Shown here in pieces: positions 1-9,100 of a DNA stretch of 64,000 nucleotides (its first letter is position 1; each line of letters starts with the position of its first letter). The position numbers were made by a program, and so were the translations under genes. Origin of the DNA: Flavobacterium sediminilitoris (GTDB lineage Bacteria; Bacteroidota; Bacteroidia; Flavobacteriales; Flavobacteriaceae); NCBI RefSeq assembly GCF_023008245.1, contig NZ_CP090145.1, forward strand, positions 558,001 to 622,000, read 5' to 3'. The notes beneath the pieces were generated by a model. The model did not search any database. It saw only the letters and a program-made list of their open reading frames with translations, and had not been told where the DNA came from.

Positions 1-300
1 AGTATTGTAATTCATTCCCTAAACTGCCATTTTTATCTATATCTGAATAACTGACTCTTACGTTTCCTAAATGATCAGTATAATTAAACACATAGCTATA
101 ATCTCCTTAATTATATTTTACATAACCCTCAGAATGTGGAAAAAACTGCAAACATTGTTTTGGTATTGAAAACCTCCTGCTAAATAATTGGTTTGGGTTA
201 TGTTGGTTGCTTCATTCACTTTTTTGCTTACTTTTTGTCCTGTTGCATTGTAAATATAGGTAATAGTATTGGTGCCTACAACTATTTTTATAAGTAAAAA
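1..300 (-). pseudogene. decaying orphan Rhs core fragment (tip 4, runs off left edge)
   Basis: Translating the minus strand from about 300 gives the same Rhs-core sequence as the other orphan tips (KIVVGTNTITYIYNATG, then VNEATNITQTNYLAGG). A one-base deletion near 150 changes the frame right after QNNV. Restoring the frame gives FFPHSEGYVKYN, an in-frame TAA near 115, then DYSYVFNYTDHLGNVRVSYS. So this fragment has both a frameshift and a nonsense codon. Any toxin tip it carried lies outside the window. It is the most decayed of the four fragments and probably the oldest in the array. Confidence 0.75.
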
Positions 301-302
301 AG

Positions 303-480
303 CTATCACTAATTCTGATACACGAGGACGACTTTTTTATCATTTTCTTCGTTTTAAGGGCTTATATAACAGAAAAAGGAACGCAATATTGCGTTCCTTT
401 TTTATGTTTTTCTTTAATTAAGCTTTGTTTCTCAATGGATTAGCAACTATAAAATGGTATTACTAACTTTGGAACATTAC
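303..480 (-). repeat. Rhs inter-module repeat, copy A
   Basis: About 180 bp that is nearly identical to 2427-2608 and, over its left ~100 bp, to the reverse complement of 33898-34003. It begins with GCTATCACTAATTCTGATAC, contains a perfect 30-bp palindrome and ends with a GTAATGTTCCAAAGTTAGTA-like motif. It lies between the immunity gene at 584-1159 and the next core fragment. The 481-583 stretch has no gene; its GTTAGGAATCACCTTTA segment resembles 4348-4363, so it is also module-boundary DNA. Confidence 0.8.
373..402 (-). terminator. perfect palindrome inside inter-module repeat (terminator-like)
   Basis: A-run, GGAACGCAAT/ATTGCGTTCC stem and T-run make a perfect 30-bp palindrome downstream of the immunity gene on the minus strand. 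It would act as an intrinsic terminator in either direction. The same hairpin occurs at 2496-2523 and, with a compensating base-pair change, at 33898-33927. Confidence 0.6.
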
Positions 481-583
481 CTATTTAGTGAGGTTTATGG
501 GCTTTGTAATGGGTTTGTGGATTGAGGCGAAACAGTTAGGAATCACCTTTAACTTTGTGTCGTTAATCAAGAAAAACATCAAT

Positions 584-1159
584 TTAATTACAATTTGGAT
601 AGAATATTTTTTCTTCATATTCTATATTTGATTCATAAGCTTCATAATAGGCTTTAGATTCCATAATGTTATCCAAACAATTTACATTACTAATATTTTC
701 TTTACAAAATATAAATTTAAGAAAAGGATAATTTGTAAATTTTTTACCAAAAGTTATTTTACCACTTTTAACTAAATGTTCAATTTTATAATAATTATCG
801 CCAATTTTTTCTTTATTATATAATTTATCATTCTCAGTTTTTGTTAAATTTTTAACCTCTGAATAATCAATAAAGAGAATGTCAATATTATTAACTCTCT
901 CATAATCATAATAAGCTGTACCAATAGAATATGGCTTATTAGGAGATTCAAATAATAATTTGCCATAAATTGAATCTTCAGAATAACTACAAATTAGTAA
1001 ATCAAGATTATAAGTTTTCAACTTATTTAAACTATCTGATATTGATTTAATACTTGTAGTGTACTTTTTAGCATTAATAAGATTTGAGTTTCTATTTTCA
1101 CAGCTAGTTATTATAAAAAATAAAATAACTATTTTGGCATAGTAAAAGGTTTTTTCCAT
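584..1159 (-). CDS. putative immunity lipoprotein for JAB-type Rhs tip
   Basis: 191 residues. The N-terminus has a hydrophobic segment ending in a lipobox (FFIITSC, Cys20), so the mature protein should be a lipid-anchored periplasmic protein. The rest is hydrophilic and not recognised. The ATG at 1159 overlaps the 3' end of the preceding toxin tip by about 30 bp, the usual toxin-then-immunity order and coupling. The immunity role is inferred from position and from the parallel pairs in this array, not from sequence similarity. The repeat with the palindrome follows about 100 bp downstream. Confidence 0.65.
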   Translation of the reverse strand: MEKTFYYAKIVILFFIITSCENRNSNLINAKKYTTSIKSISDSLNKLKTYNLDLLICSYSEDSIYGKLLFESPNKPYSIGTAYYDYERVNNIDILFIDYSEVKNLTKTENDKLYNKEKIGDNYYKIEHLVKSGKITFGKKFTNYPFLKFIFCKENISNVNCLDNIMESKAYYEAYESNIEYEEKIFYPNCN

Positions 1160-2343
1160 CCTAGTATTTTTTTAACGTAATTAATATCTTTTGTACCACC
1201 TTCTTTAGCGTAATCTCTAACTAATTTAAATTCTCTTTTACCATTATTTATCCCAAATTCTGATACTCCACTTCTTCCCCATACATAATTAGTGTTAGCA
1301 TTGTAAGAAGAGCTCCAATCTGGTTCACTTGGAGTTGGAAAACCATTACTTTCTCCAATGTAACTACCTCCAATATTTTTATCCCAAAAGGATGGATGTG
1401 TATGATTAGATATTAACAATGAATTTTCAATACCTCCATGTTCACTAATTGGTCCGTCTGAATTATGAGAATTATTGTTACCATATCCTAAAATAACAAT
1501 AAAAGCATTGTTACCTTTCTTTTCACCAAAGAATCCCCAAGCAATTTCTTTCTGTTCATATAAAGAAATGTTTGTTAATAATTCCCCAACTTTATCATTA
1601 AAATTTCTTTCATATTTCTTATGTAGTCCATCTATCCTTAAACCGTCTTGAGCAATGTTAATGCCATCTTTCAAAATTCTCTTATCAATATTATCAGCAA
1701 TAACATCTCCATTTTCAGCTATTAATCTATCTGTTTTATCTTCTGTCTTTTTTGCTAAAGTTATTTGACCATCTGTACCATATTTATAATCATGTTCTGC
1801 TTGCATTCCATCAGGGTCAACAAAATACATAGGATTGTTATAAGCGTAGTTATATGGTGTCCATCTTCTACTATTCTCCGCCAGCGGATCAATATTCATC
1901 CATCTACCTAAAGCAGGGTCGTAATTTCGAGCTCCATAATCGTAAAGGTCAAGCCCCAACTCAGTTTGCAGTTCCTTGCCATTATATTTATACTGGTAAT
2001 TAGGTTGAGAATTATTCATATTATATCCTGAATGCTTCAGTCCAAAAGGATAATAATGATTTTCCTCTAATATTGAGCTTGTAAAATACTCTATACAATT
2101 TGAAGGTACTCTAGGCTTACAATAGTATTGTAATTCATCCCCTAAACTACCATTTTTATCTATATCTGAATAACTGACTCTTACGTTTCCTAAATGGTCA
2201 GTATAATTAAAAACATAGCTGTAATTGTTTGCTTCATGTTTTACATAGCCCTCAGCATGCGGAAAAAATTGCAACACATTATTTTTGTATTGAAAACCTC
2301 CTGCTAAATAATTGGTTTGGGTTATGTTGGTTGCTTCATTCAC
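1129..2343 (-). CDS. orphan Rhs core fragment with C-terminal JAB/JAMM-like toxin domain (tip 3)
   Basis: 404 residues if read from a GTG at 2343. Core homology continues upstream in frame to about 2395 (YTITYIYNATG), where a stop precedes it, so the fragment has no normal start and no YD-repeat shell or signal peptide. The order is Rhs core ([44 protein letters not shown]), the cleavage-type DPDGMQA boundary near residue 180, then about 220 residues of unique tip. The tip contains SNHTHPSF followed by PTPSEPDW. This resembles the HxHP...SxxD signature of JAB/JAMM metallopeptidases used as polymorphic toxins (Tox-JAB type), though the HxH-to-D spacing is longer than usual. It is probably silent until recombined onto the full-length gene. 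Confidence 0.7.
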   Translation of the reverse strand: MNEATNITQTNYLAGGFQYKNNVLQFFPHAEGYVKHEANNYSYVFNYTDHLGNVRVSYSDIDKNGSLGDELQYYCKPRVPSNCIEYFTSSILEENHYYPFGLKHSGYNMNNSQPNYQYKYNGKELQTELGLDLYDYGARNYDPALGRWMNIDPLAENSRRWTPYNYAYNNPMYFVDPDGMQAEHDYKYGTDGQITLAKKTEDKTDRLIAENGDVIADNIDKRILKDGINIAQDGLRIDGLHKKYERNFNDKVGELLTNISLYEQKEIAWGFFGEKKGNNAFIVILGYGNNNSHNSDGPISEHGGIENSLLISNHTHPSFWDKNIGGSYIGESNGFPTPSEPDWSSSYNANTNYVWGRSGVSEFGINNGKREFKLVRDYAKEGGTKDINYVKKILGWKKPFTMPK

Positions 2344-2426
2344 TATTTTGCTTACTTTTTGTCCTGTTGCATTGTAAATATAGGTAATAGTATACTTTTA
2401 AAAAATATTTTTAATACAAAAAAGCC

Positions 2427-2608
2427 ATCACTAATTCTGATACACGAGGTCGACTTTTTTATCATTTTCTTCGTTTTAAGGGCTTATATAACAGAAAAAG
2501 GAACGCAATATTGCGTTCCTTTTCTATACTTTTCTTTAATTAAACTTTGTTTATCAATGGATTAACAATTATAAAAAACAGGTATCACTAACTTTGAAAC
2601 ATTACCTA
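2427..2608 (-). repeat. Rhs inter-module repeat, copy B
   Basis: Nearly identical to 303-480: CATCACTAATTCTGATACAC, a pyrimidine-rich stretch, the GGAACGCAATATTGCGTTCC palindrome, then TCAATGGATTAACAATTATA and ATCACTAACTTTGAAACATT. The last motif (minus strand: TAATGTTTCAAAG-TTAGTGAT) recurs at 4266-4290, as a degenerate copy at 2608-2624, and at about 33820-33840. It marks module boundaries. No gene is visible between 2395 and 2659. Confidence 0.8.
2496..2523 (-). terminator. palindrome/terminator in repeat copy B
   Basis: Same GGAACGCAAT/ATTGCGTTCC stem as at 373-402, flanked by A4 and T4, located after the immunity gene at 2660-2974 on the minus strand. Confidence 0.55.
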
Positions 2609-2659
2609 ATCTTTGACACATTACCCAGTATTGAATAACCCTCGATGAGCTGGGGTTCA

Positions 2660-2974
2660 CTACTGTAAACACGAATTTTCTTTCAACCACTTTTTCCATA
2701 ATTTCATATCATTATTATAATCATTATCATCAAGATACCCTATTGTAGAACTATAATCAGATTTGGACATTATGTTAGTTTTTTGATATAAATATTTAAT
2801 CGCATTTTTATATGAATCAATAGTAATTGAATCGTTTGGATTTCTATCATGAATTCTTTTTACAATATCTAAATTATTATTAAATTCAATTACCAAAGAG
2901 TTATCTTTTTTAATACAATCTTTTGATTTACAACTTAAAAACAATAAGATAATAAAATAAATTAACTTTTTCAT
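2660..2974 (-). CDS. putative immunity lipoprotein for tip 2
   Basis: 104 residues starting MKKLIYFIILLFLSC, a short signal peptide with a clear lipobox (FLSC, Cys15). The mature part is small, charged and of unrecognised family, with DDNDYNNDMKLWKKWL near the C-terminus. The ATG overlaps the stop codon of the toxin tip at 2974-4185, implying translational coupling. Immunity function is inferred from the position directly behind a toxin tip and from the same lipoprotein style as its neighbours at 584 and 4384. Confidence 0.65.
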   Translation of the reverse strand: MKKLIYFIILLFLSCKSKDCIKKDNSLVIEFNNNLDIVKRIHDRNPNDSITIDSYKNAIKYLYQKTNIMSKSDYSSTIGYLDDNDYNNDMKLWKKWLKENSCLQ

Positions 2975-4185
2975 TATTTTGATTCTTTATTTATAATCAT
3001 GTTATTCGTTTTAGTTGTTATCTTTTCTAAAGTGGTAGTACCATTCTTTTCCTTAAATGATTTAATGTAGTTAATTCCTTTAATATATTCTCCTGGCAAC
3101 CTCTCATTACCGTTAACACCATTTTCAGTAATAATTGAACCCGCATGTGGATTATCAAAGTTAAAATATTTTTCATATTTATCCATATTTTGACTATTAG
3201 GAATTTTATTAAATCGATATTGTTCATCTGTCTCATGAGCAAACAACCCTTGTTGAGTAGAGCCAGTATGATTTTTATCTGATATCCCGTTAAACTTTGC
3301 AATATCTCCCACATCAATTTTATTTGTAACAAAAGATCCAATATCAACAGTCTCATCATTTTTAACAATTTTTTGTATAACTAAATTCTCACTGTCATTA
3401 GCAACATTATTTATACTATTATAAAAATTATTTTCTTCAGTGGACAATTTTGATATATCTCCTCCTTCTTCTGTTGCTTCTAAAGTAACAGTAAAAGAGC
3501 CGTTTGGATTTTCAGTTAATTTAGCTTTAAATTGACCACCTAAACCTTCATTTATTATATTTTCATATTCTGATTTACCAATATGATTACCATCACTATC
3601 TTTTTGAAAAAAAGCAATTATATCCATTCCATCAGGATCAATAAAATAAACAGGATTATTAAGCGAATAATTATATGGACTATATCTTCTTGAATTCTCC
3701 GCTAATGGATCAACATTCATCCATCTACCCAAAGCAGCATCGTAATTTCTAGCTCCGTAATCATACATGTTCAGTCCTAGCTCTGTTTGCAGTTCTTTGC
3801 CGTTATATTTATACTGGTAATTTGGTTGATTTGTTCCTTCATTGTATCCAGTATGTTTCAGTCCAAAAGGATAATACTGATTTTCTTCTAGTATTGAGTC
3901 TGTAAAATAAGTATTGCAAATAGTATATGGATTACCATTTCTGTCATAATGAGTTTCACAACTTTCAACATTTAATTCACCCCCTAAACTACCATTTTTA
4001 TCTATATCTGAATAACTGACTCTTACGTTTCCTAAATGGTCAGTATAATTAAAAACATAGCTGTAATTGTTTGCTTCATGTTTTACATAGCCCTCAGCAT
4101 GCGGAAAAAATTGCAATACATTGTTTTTGTATTGAAAACCTCCTGCTAAATAATTGGTTTGGGTTATGTTGGTTGCTTCATTCAC
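2974..4185 (-). CDS. orphan Rhs core fragment with putative metallopeptidase-like tip (tip 2)
   Basis: 403 residues from a GTG at 4185. Core sequence extends in frame to about 4255 (KIVIGTNTITYIYNATG), behind a stop codon. The Rhs core ends at the DPDGM boundary near residue 190 and is followed by about 215 unique residues. The tip contains GLFAHETDEQYRF followed about 25 residues later by NPHAGSIITENGVNG. The HExxEQ arrangement with a downstream His is suggestive of a zincin-like peptidase, but the family is not certain. There is no signal peptide or N-terminal shell, so this is a displaced 3' cassette. The immunity gene overlaps its stop codon. Confidence 0.65.
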   Translation of the reverse strand: MNEATNITQTNYLAGGFQYKNNVLQFFPHAEGYVKHEANNYSYVFNYTDHLGNVRVSYSDIDKNGSLGGELNVESCETHYDRNGNPYTICNTYFTDSILEENQYYPFGLKHTGYNEGTNQPNYQYKYNGKELQTELGLNMYDYGARNYDAALGRWMNVDPLAENSRRYSPYNYSLNNPVYFIDPDGMDIIAFFQKDSDGNHIGKSEYENIINEGLGGQFKAKLTENPNGSFTVTLEATEEGGDISKLSTEENNFYNSINNVANDSENLVIQKIVKNDETVDIGSFVTNKIDVGDIAKFNGISDKNHTGSTQQGLFAHETDEQYRFNKIPNSQNMDKYEKYFNFDNPHAGSIITENGVNGNERLPGEYIKGINYIKSFKEKNGTTTLEKITTKTNNMIINKESK

Positions 4186-4383
4186 TATTTTGCTTACTTT
4201 TTGTCCTGTTGCATTGTAAATATAGGTAATAGTATTGGTGCCTATAACTATTTTTTATAAGTAAAATCATCACTAACCTTTGAAACATTACCGTTATATG
4301 GGCTTATAAATGCTTAAAACGGATTAGAGGTTTGGTGAGACGGGTTAGGAATCGCCTTTATTTGTTTAAACTAAATCCAATTT
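4186..4383 (-). other. module boundary: 5' remnant of tip 2 core and short repeats
   Basis: 4186-4257 is the in-frame upstream end of the tip-2 core without a start codon. 4262-4297 holds ATCACTAACCTTTGAAACAT, the boundary motif also present in copies A and B. 4298-4365 resembles 490-556 (both contain ATGGGCTT and GTTAGGAATC-CCTTTA). The palindromic part of the repeat is missing here, so this boundary is a shorter version. No separate gene is visible. Confidence 0.5.
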
Positions 4384-4887
4384 TCAAGGTAAATCATCTG
4401 TATTTAAAACTCCTTTTTCACAATTAAGGTCAAATCCAGCTAAAGGATTTTTATTTTTATTATAATAAACCGTAATTAATCTAGTAATAATTTCATTTGA
4501 TATAGAAACACAATATTTACTTCTTTCAGAAAAATCTAAAACATCCTTAATTGCTTTATCTAATCCTACTCTTGTAGAAATATCTAATATTGTAAAAGTA
4601 TTATTTTCAACAATAATGAAGTATCCTCTAGAATGAGAGCTAAACACAGAAAAACTATATATTCCATTAATTAAGTCTCCTTCTTTTCTATTATTAAATA
4701 ACCCTGACAAATTAAATTTATCTTTTCCATTTTTCAATTTGTTTGCTCTAGTATTATCAAGTTCATTTTTAGAAACTAAAAAATTTATTAAATCATATTT
4801 TATCGAATCAAATGTTAATTTCTCTGTATTTTGACTTTTACAAGACATGAAAGAAAAAAACAGCATATAAATAATTATATTTTTCAT
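4384..4887 (-). CDS. putative immunity lipoprotein for HEIGH-zincin tip
   Basis: 167 residues from the ATG at 4887 (MKNIIIYMLFFSFMSC). I chose this over a TTG 18 bp upstream because it places the signal peptide and lipobox (FMSC) correctly. It begins 2 bp after the stop codon of the toxin tip at 4889-5572. The mature part is unrecognised; it contains GYFIIVENNTFTILDIS and a terminal CEKGVLNTDDLP. Expected location is the periplasmic face of a membrane. The immunity role is inferred from context only. Confidence 0.65.
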   Translation of the reverse strand: MKNIIIYMLFFSFMSCKSQNTEKLTFDSIKYDLINFLVSKNELDNTRANKLKNGKDKFNLSGLFNNRKEGDLINGIYSFSVFSSHSRGYFIIVENNTFTILDISTRVGLDKAIKDVLDFSERSKYCVSISNEIITRLITVYYNKNKNPLAGFDLNCEKGVLNTDDLP

Positions 4888-4888
4888 A

Positions 4889-5572
4889 TCATTTCTTTTT
4901 TGCAATATCGTTTAATATTCTATTATCAATTATTTGTGGTAAAAATTCAGAACCATATTTTCCAAAACTCTTCCCTTTTTTCTCTTGCTCCATCATTTCA
5001 GCATTCTTATTATTTGTATGTCCAATCTCATGACCTAAAGTACCAACAGCCATATCAAAAGGAGTCAAATTATTGTTTTTAATAATATTAATACTTTCTT
5101 CTTGTTTTGCAGTCGCTGAAAATTCTTCTGTAGGATTATCACTTTCCATAATTGCTTTATGAAATTCTTTAATAGAACCTAAATAAATATCAATTGTTGC
5201 CTCTTTAACAATAAAATTACCATCACTATCAGTTCCTGATTCTGTTATATTTGTAAATCCTAACATCCCTGTCATTGTAGATTTTCCTTCTATAAAATCA
5301 ACCTTTATTTTAGCTTCTGATTGAGTTAGTGCATCAAATTGTTTTTGTCCTTCATCTCCTGAATTTCTCAACGCATCACCAAATTTCTTATCTTGTGCAG
5401 TTGCATTTTTTGTATACTCTTGTTTTTTAGTATCATAAACTAATTCTCCATTTTTATTTCTCCAATCATCCGCTTGCATTCCATCAGGATCTATAAAATA
5501 CATCGGATTATTGTAAGCGTAATTATAAGGTGTCCACCTTCTACTATTTTCCGCCAGTGGGTCAATATTCAT
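4889..5572 (-). CDS. orphan Rhs tip 1 with HEIGH zincin-type toxin domain
   Basis: 227 residues from the ATG at 5572 ([13 protein letters not shown]). The first ~30 residues are the end of the Rhs core (DPDGMQA boundary), then about 195 unique residues. Near the C-terminus, [21 protein letters not shown] contains the HExxH zinc-binding motif of zincin metallopeptidases. Upstream, 5573-5668 still reads as core (YKYNGKELQTELGL, YDYGARNYDAALG) but in another frame, because one base is missing in the CATCCATC-ACCTAAAG stretch. The cassette is therefore frameshifted relative to its own core. The core homology starts directly at the end of the membrane immunity gene. Confidence 0.7.
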   Translation of the reverse strand: MNIDPLAENSRRWTPYNYAYNNPMYFIDPDGMQADDWRNKNGELVYDTKKQEYTKNATAQDKKFGDALRNSGDEGQKQFDALTQSEAKIKVDFIEGKSTMTGMLGFTNITESGTDSDGNFIVKEATIDIYLGSIKEFHKAIMESDNPTEEFSATAKQEESINIIKNNNLTPFDMAVGTLGHEIGHTNNKNAEMMEQEKKGKSFGKYGSEFLPQIIDNRILNDIAKKK

Positions 5573-5668
5573 CCATCACCTAAAGCTGCATCATAATTCC
5601 TTGCACCATAATCGTATAGATTCAATCCCAATTCCGTTTGCAGTTCTTTCCCGTTATATTTATAGAGC
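5573..5668 (-). pseudogene. frameshifted upstream part of tip-1 Rhs core
   Basis: Encodes YKYNGKELQTELGLNLYDYG and ARNYDAALG out of frame with the ATG at 5572. One base is missing compared with the intact copies at 1905 and 6905. The homology begins 1-5 bp beyond the stop codon of the gene at 5670-6128, which marks a recombination junction. Confidence 0.6.
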
Positions 5669-5669
5669 T

Positions 5670-6128
5670 CTAAGAAATTTGCTTATCATTTTCATTTTGG
5701 AACATTAGAAATTTAATTCGTTTGAATAGAAATAACATTAGAAATAATAACACAATAAAAGTTACTAAATGGAATATAATATTCAACCGAATATTTTGAA
5801 AAAGACCAAAGAGAGGACGAATACTCGAATCAAGTAATCTAAAACAAGTTAAGCCCAAAATTATTGCTATAACAAATGCTTTCCAATCTACATCAAGTAA
5901 CCATTTAAAAGAAATTGAAAGAATAATCCCAATTATATAAGTATAAGTATAGTTAGCATTAATGTAAATAGGATATTTTTGAATAAGTAAACTCGGCTCA
6001 AATTTAAAATTATAAAAGTAATCATCTGTATACGCAATATATAATAAATTGCTTGAACGAACAATTGCCAGCACACAATAAACTATTAATAAGACAATAA
6101 TGATTTTAATTATTTGATTTGCTTTCAT
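5670..6128 (-). CDS. putative membrane immunity protein for the full-length Rhs toxin
   Basis: 152 residues, very hydrophobic, with about four predicted transmembrane segments: residues ~6-24, ~60-76, ~82-98 and ~118-137. It ends in a charged tail (ENDKQIS). The family is not recognised. The gene starts 4 bp after the stop codon of the full-length Rhs gene, the position expected for the cognate immunity protein. Unlike the three lipoprotein immunity candidates in the array it is an integral membrane protein, so the cognate toxin may act at or across the inner membrane (inference). Confidence 0.6.
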   Translation of the reverse strand: MKANQIIKIIIVLLIVYCVLAIVRSSNLLYIAYTDDYFYNFKFEPSLLIQKYPIYINANYTYTYIIGIILSISFKWLLDVDWKAFVIAIILGLTCFRLLDSSIRPLFGLFQNIRLNIIFHLVTFIVLLFLMLFLFKRIKFLMFQNENDKQIS

Positions 6129-6132
6129 TTAA

Positions 6133-9100
6133 TTATAATTTTTTCAATGATTCATGAAAATTTCTATCCATAGATCCTGGTATTTTTTTAAACTCATCAA
6201 CAACAGATTCCGCTCCTTGTACAAAATTTTGCTTTGCTTCTTGTTTTGCAACATTTTGAAGTGTAGAACTAGTACTTGATGTTTTCGCAGTAGAAATTGT
6301 TGGTTTTGTTGACATAGTTTTTCCGTCTGATAAACTATATCCTCGTCGAAGTTCTGAGTTGGGTTTTCTAGATACTTTATATGTAGAAGTTGTTGAAGAC
6401 TTTGTTACAGATGCTTCATCAGCCACTTTGCCTATTCCAACATTCACTGTTGTAACTGTAGTATTCGTAGTTGTGGTAAGACTAGAAGCATCACTAATGT
6501 TATCAACCTTGTTTCCTGAAGAATCAAAGTACTGAGAGTTCACAGATATTTCTGTTGAAGTAACAGAAAGAGTAAACTCTGGAGTGCCTCCTCCAGTCAT
6601 CACATCATATATAAAACCACGTTCAGCTTCTTTCATTTTTGAAATTTCTGTTATCTTTCCTGTTCCTGAATTTTGCGATGTAGGAGTTATTGTTTTTTGA
6701 GAAGTTCCACACAATAAACATTTACTATTATAATTTACCTGTATAGGATTTACATTTCCAGTTTTTTGTAAAGATATGATCTTCTTTACTGGATCAGTAG
6801 CTTCAGCTTGCATTCCATCAGGGTCTACAAAATACATAGGATTGTTATAAGCGTAGTTATATGGTGTCCATCTTCTACTATTCTCCGCCAACGGATCAAT
6901 ATTCATCCAACGCCCTAAAGCAGGGTCATAATTCCTTGCTCCATAGTCATACATGTTAAGCCCTAATTCACTTTGCAGTTCTTTGCCATTATACTTATAA
7001 TTATACTTAAAATCAATAGGACAACTCGGGCAAGGTTCTTCTAAGACAAGATCTCCACCACTTTTGTAATATGCTTTTCTACTCATATTATAATTAGCAT
7101 GTTTTAAACCAAATGGGTAGTAATTATTTTCTTCTAGTATTTCTAATGCTTTTGTGCTTGGATCTGTGCTATAACTTAAACGAATATTTCCTAAATGGTC
7201 GGTGTAATTAAATACATAGTTGTATCTGTTGGCTCCGTTTATTTCCACAACACTTACATAGCCTTCAGCATGTGGAAACATCTGTAACGAAGTGCCTACA
7301 TATTGAAAACCGCCTTGTAAATAGGTTGTTTGATTTGCCAAAGTATTGTTTTTTGTGATTTTCTTTTCTACTTTAATGCCTGTTGCATTGTAAATATAAT
7401 CAATTTTATTTCCGTTGTCAAATTGAATTTTAACAGGTAAGTTTAAATGGTTATAGATAATATTTGTGATGCCTTTATTATCATCTTTTGTCATATTTCC
7501 ATTAGCATCGTAGGTGTAATCATCAGTAGGATCTGCAATACCATTACCATCGTCTTTAAAGCCTCTAGGATTGTTTGTAGAATCAAATACTTTTAAGAGT
7601 TGGTTTTTGTTTTCTGTATGATAAGTATATGCTAAATCGTCAATTTGCAAGGTATAATCTACATCGTCAAACTCTCCAAAGCGTTGTAGAGATTGTATGT
7701 TTCCGTTTTTGTCGTAAGTTTGAGATTCTCCATAGGAGTTTAGTGAAGCTATTCCTTTTTTATACGTAGCATTGATTAAACGATTTAGATGGTCATAATC
7801 ATAGCTGTATTTTCGGGCAATATTATCATTACCTGTTTTCCAAAAAGTCTCTGAAATATTACCATTGAATAAAGCAGTGGCATTTTCAGGATCATTGTAA
7901 TTGATTTTAAAAGCAAACAAATCGTTTTCAGTGGTAATATCATTAACATCATTAATGCTTTTCAGCCAACCTCTCACGTTGTAGGTATAATCTACTTTTT
8001 GGAGTCCTGTAGCGCTTGGGCTTACATTGGTGCCACCTACTTTTTTACTGATGAGTTGTCCTAGTTCATCATAGGTATTTTGGGCAATAAGCTGTTCTTG
8101 CAGACTGTTTATTTGCTGTTTGTGTTGGGTTAAACGATCTTGTGGGGAATAGCTAAAACGATCGGTAACCGTTAGTACTGTAGCATTAGTGTCGTATTTA
8201 TGAGTGGTAACGGTATATTCGGTTTTTCCAGCCCAATCCAGTTTAGAATCTACTTGTGTAAATCCACCTAAATGGTTAGATGTATAAACACGTACCGGTC
8301 GATAACGATCATCGTATAAGGTGTAGCTGGTTTCCCCTTTAAATTCTCCTCCACTAGTTAAAACTCTTGTCCACGAACCTGTTGGCAATCCTTTTACATT
8401 GCTAGCAATAGTCTGGCCCTCCACTTGCGTTGGCACAGGATTTGGAGCATTTGGATAAGCATAATCATCATAATAATTAACCGTTAACAAGTAGAATCCA
8501 GTTGTAGGGAAAGTGGTATTCGTGTATCCTGTAGAAACATAATTTATGGTTTCATTTCCCTTGGACTCACTAATGGTAGACTGATTGTTGTATAGATCTT
8601 GCATTTGCTTTCTTCCATTCGAATTAGGATAAGTAGCACTATACCAACCTGTATAAGCAACTCTACTGAATAAGTCATATTTAGTAATCATCCAACCTAT
8701 ATTTGGGTCTCCACTAAAAGGAGCAAAAGCAGGTCCGGTAGCTACAGGTCGATCTAGTTTGTCATAAATAATAAATTCCCATTGTTTACCGGGTAATTTC
8801 TTTTCTACTAATCGGTTGCGATGGTCGTATTTGTATTGATACCCTAAATTATCCAAATTAGCCTGACTGGCAATGCCTTCTGCTAATGGTGGAATCACGT
8901 AAGTAAGGTTGCCAAATTGATCATAAATATAGTAGGTTTCGTGTGGTGTGTTATTGTTAAAAGTACGTTTTAATACCACTTGTCCTTCTTTGTCCTTGTA
9001 TTCTTCGGTGGTGTTGTTTTTTCCTGAAGTCCAGTTTTCATCTTTGGTAATAGTAACATATAATTGTGCTGGGGCATAATAGCCTAAGTCTTGAATACTA

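Noticed and set aside
3027..3368. 113-codon frame overlapping the tip-2 toxin
   Set aside because: Out-of-frame shadow; the tip-2 frame continues the Rhs core and ends in overlap with an immunity gene.
2583..4297. GTAATGTTTCAAAGGTTAGTGAT motifs as ends of an IS21-type insertion sequence
   Set aside because: The motif recurs at module borders and could be an IS end, but no transposase, paired inverted ends or target duplication is visible, so it is reported only as a boundary repeat.
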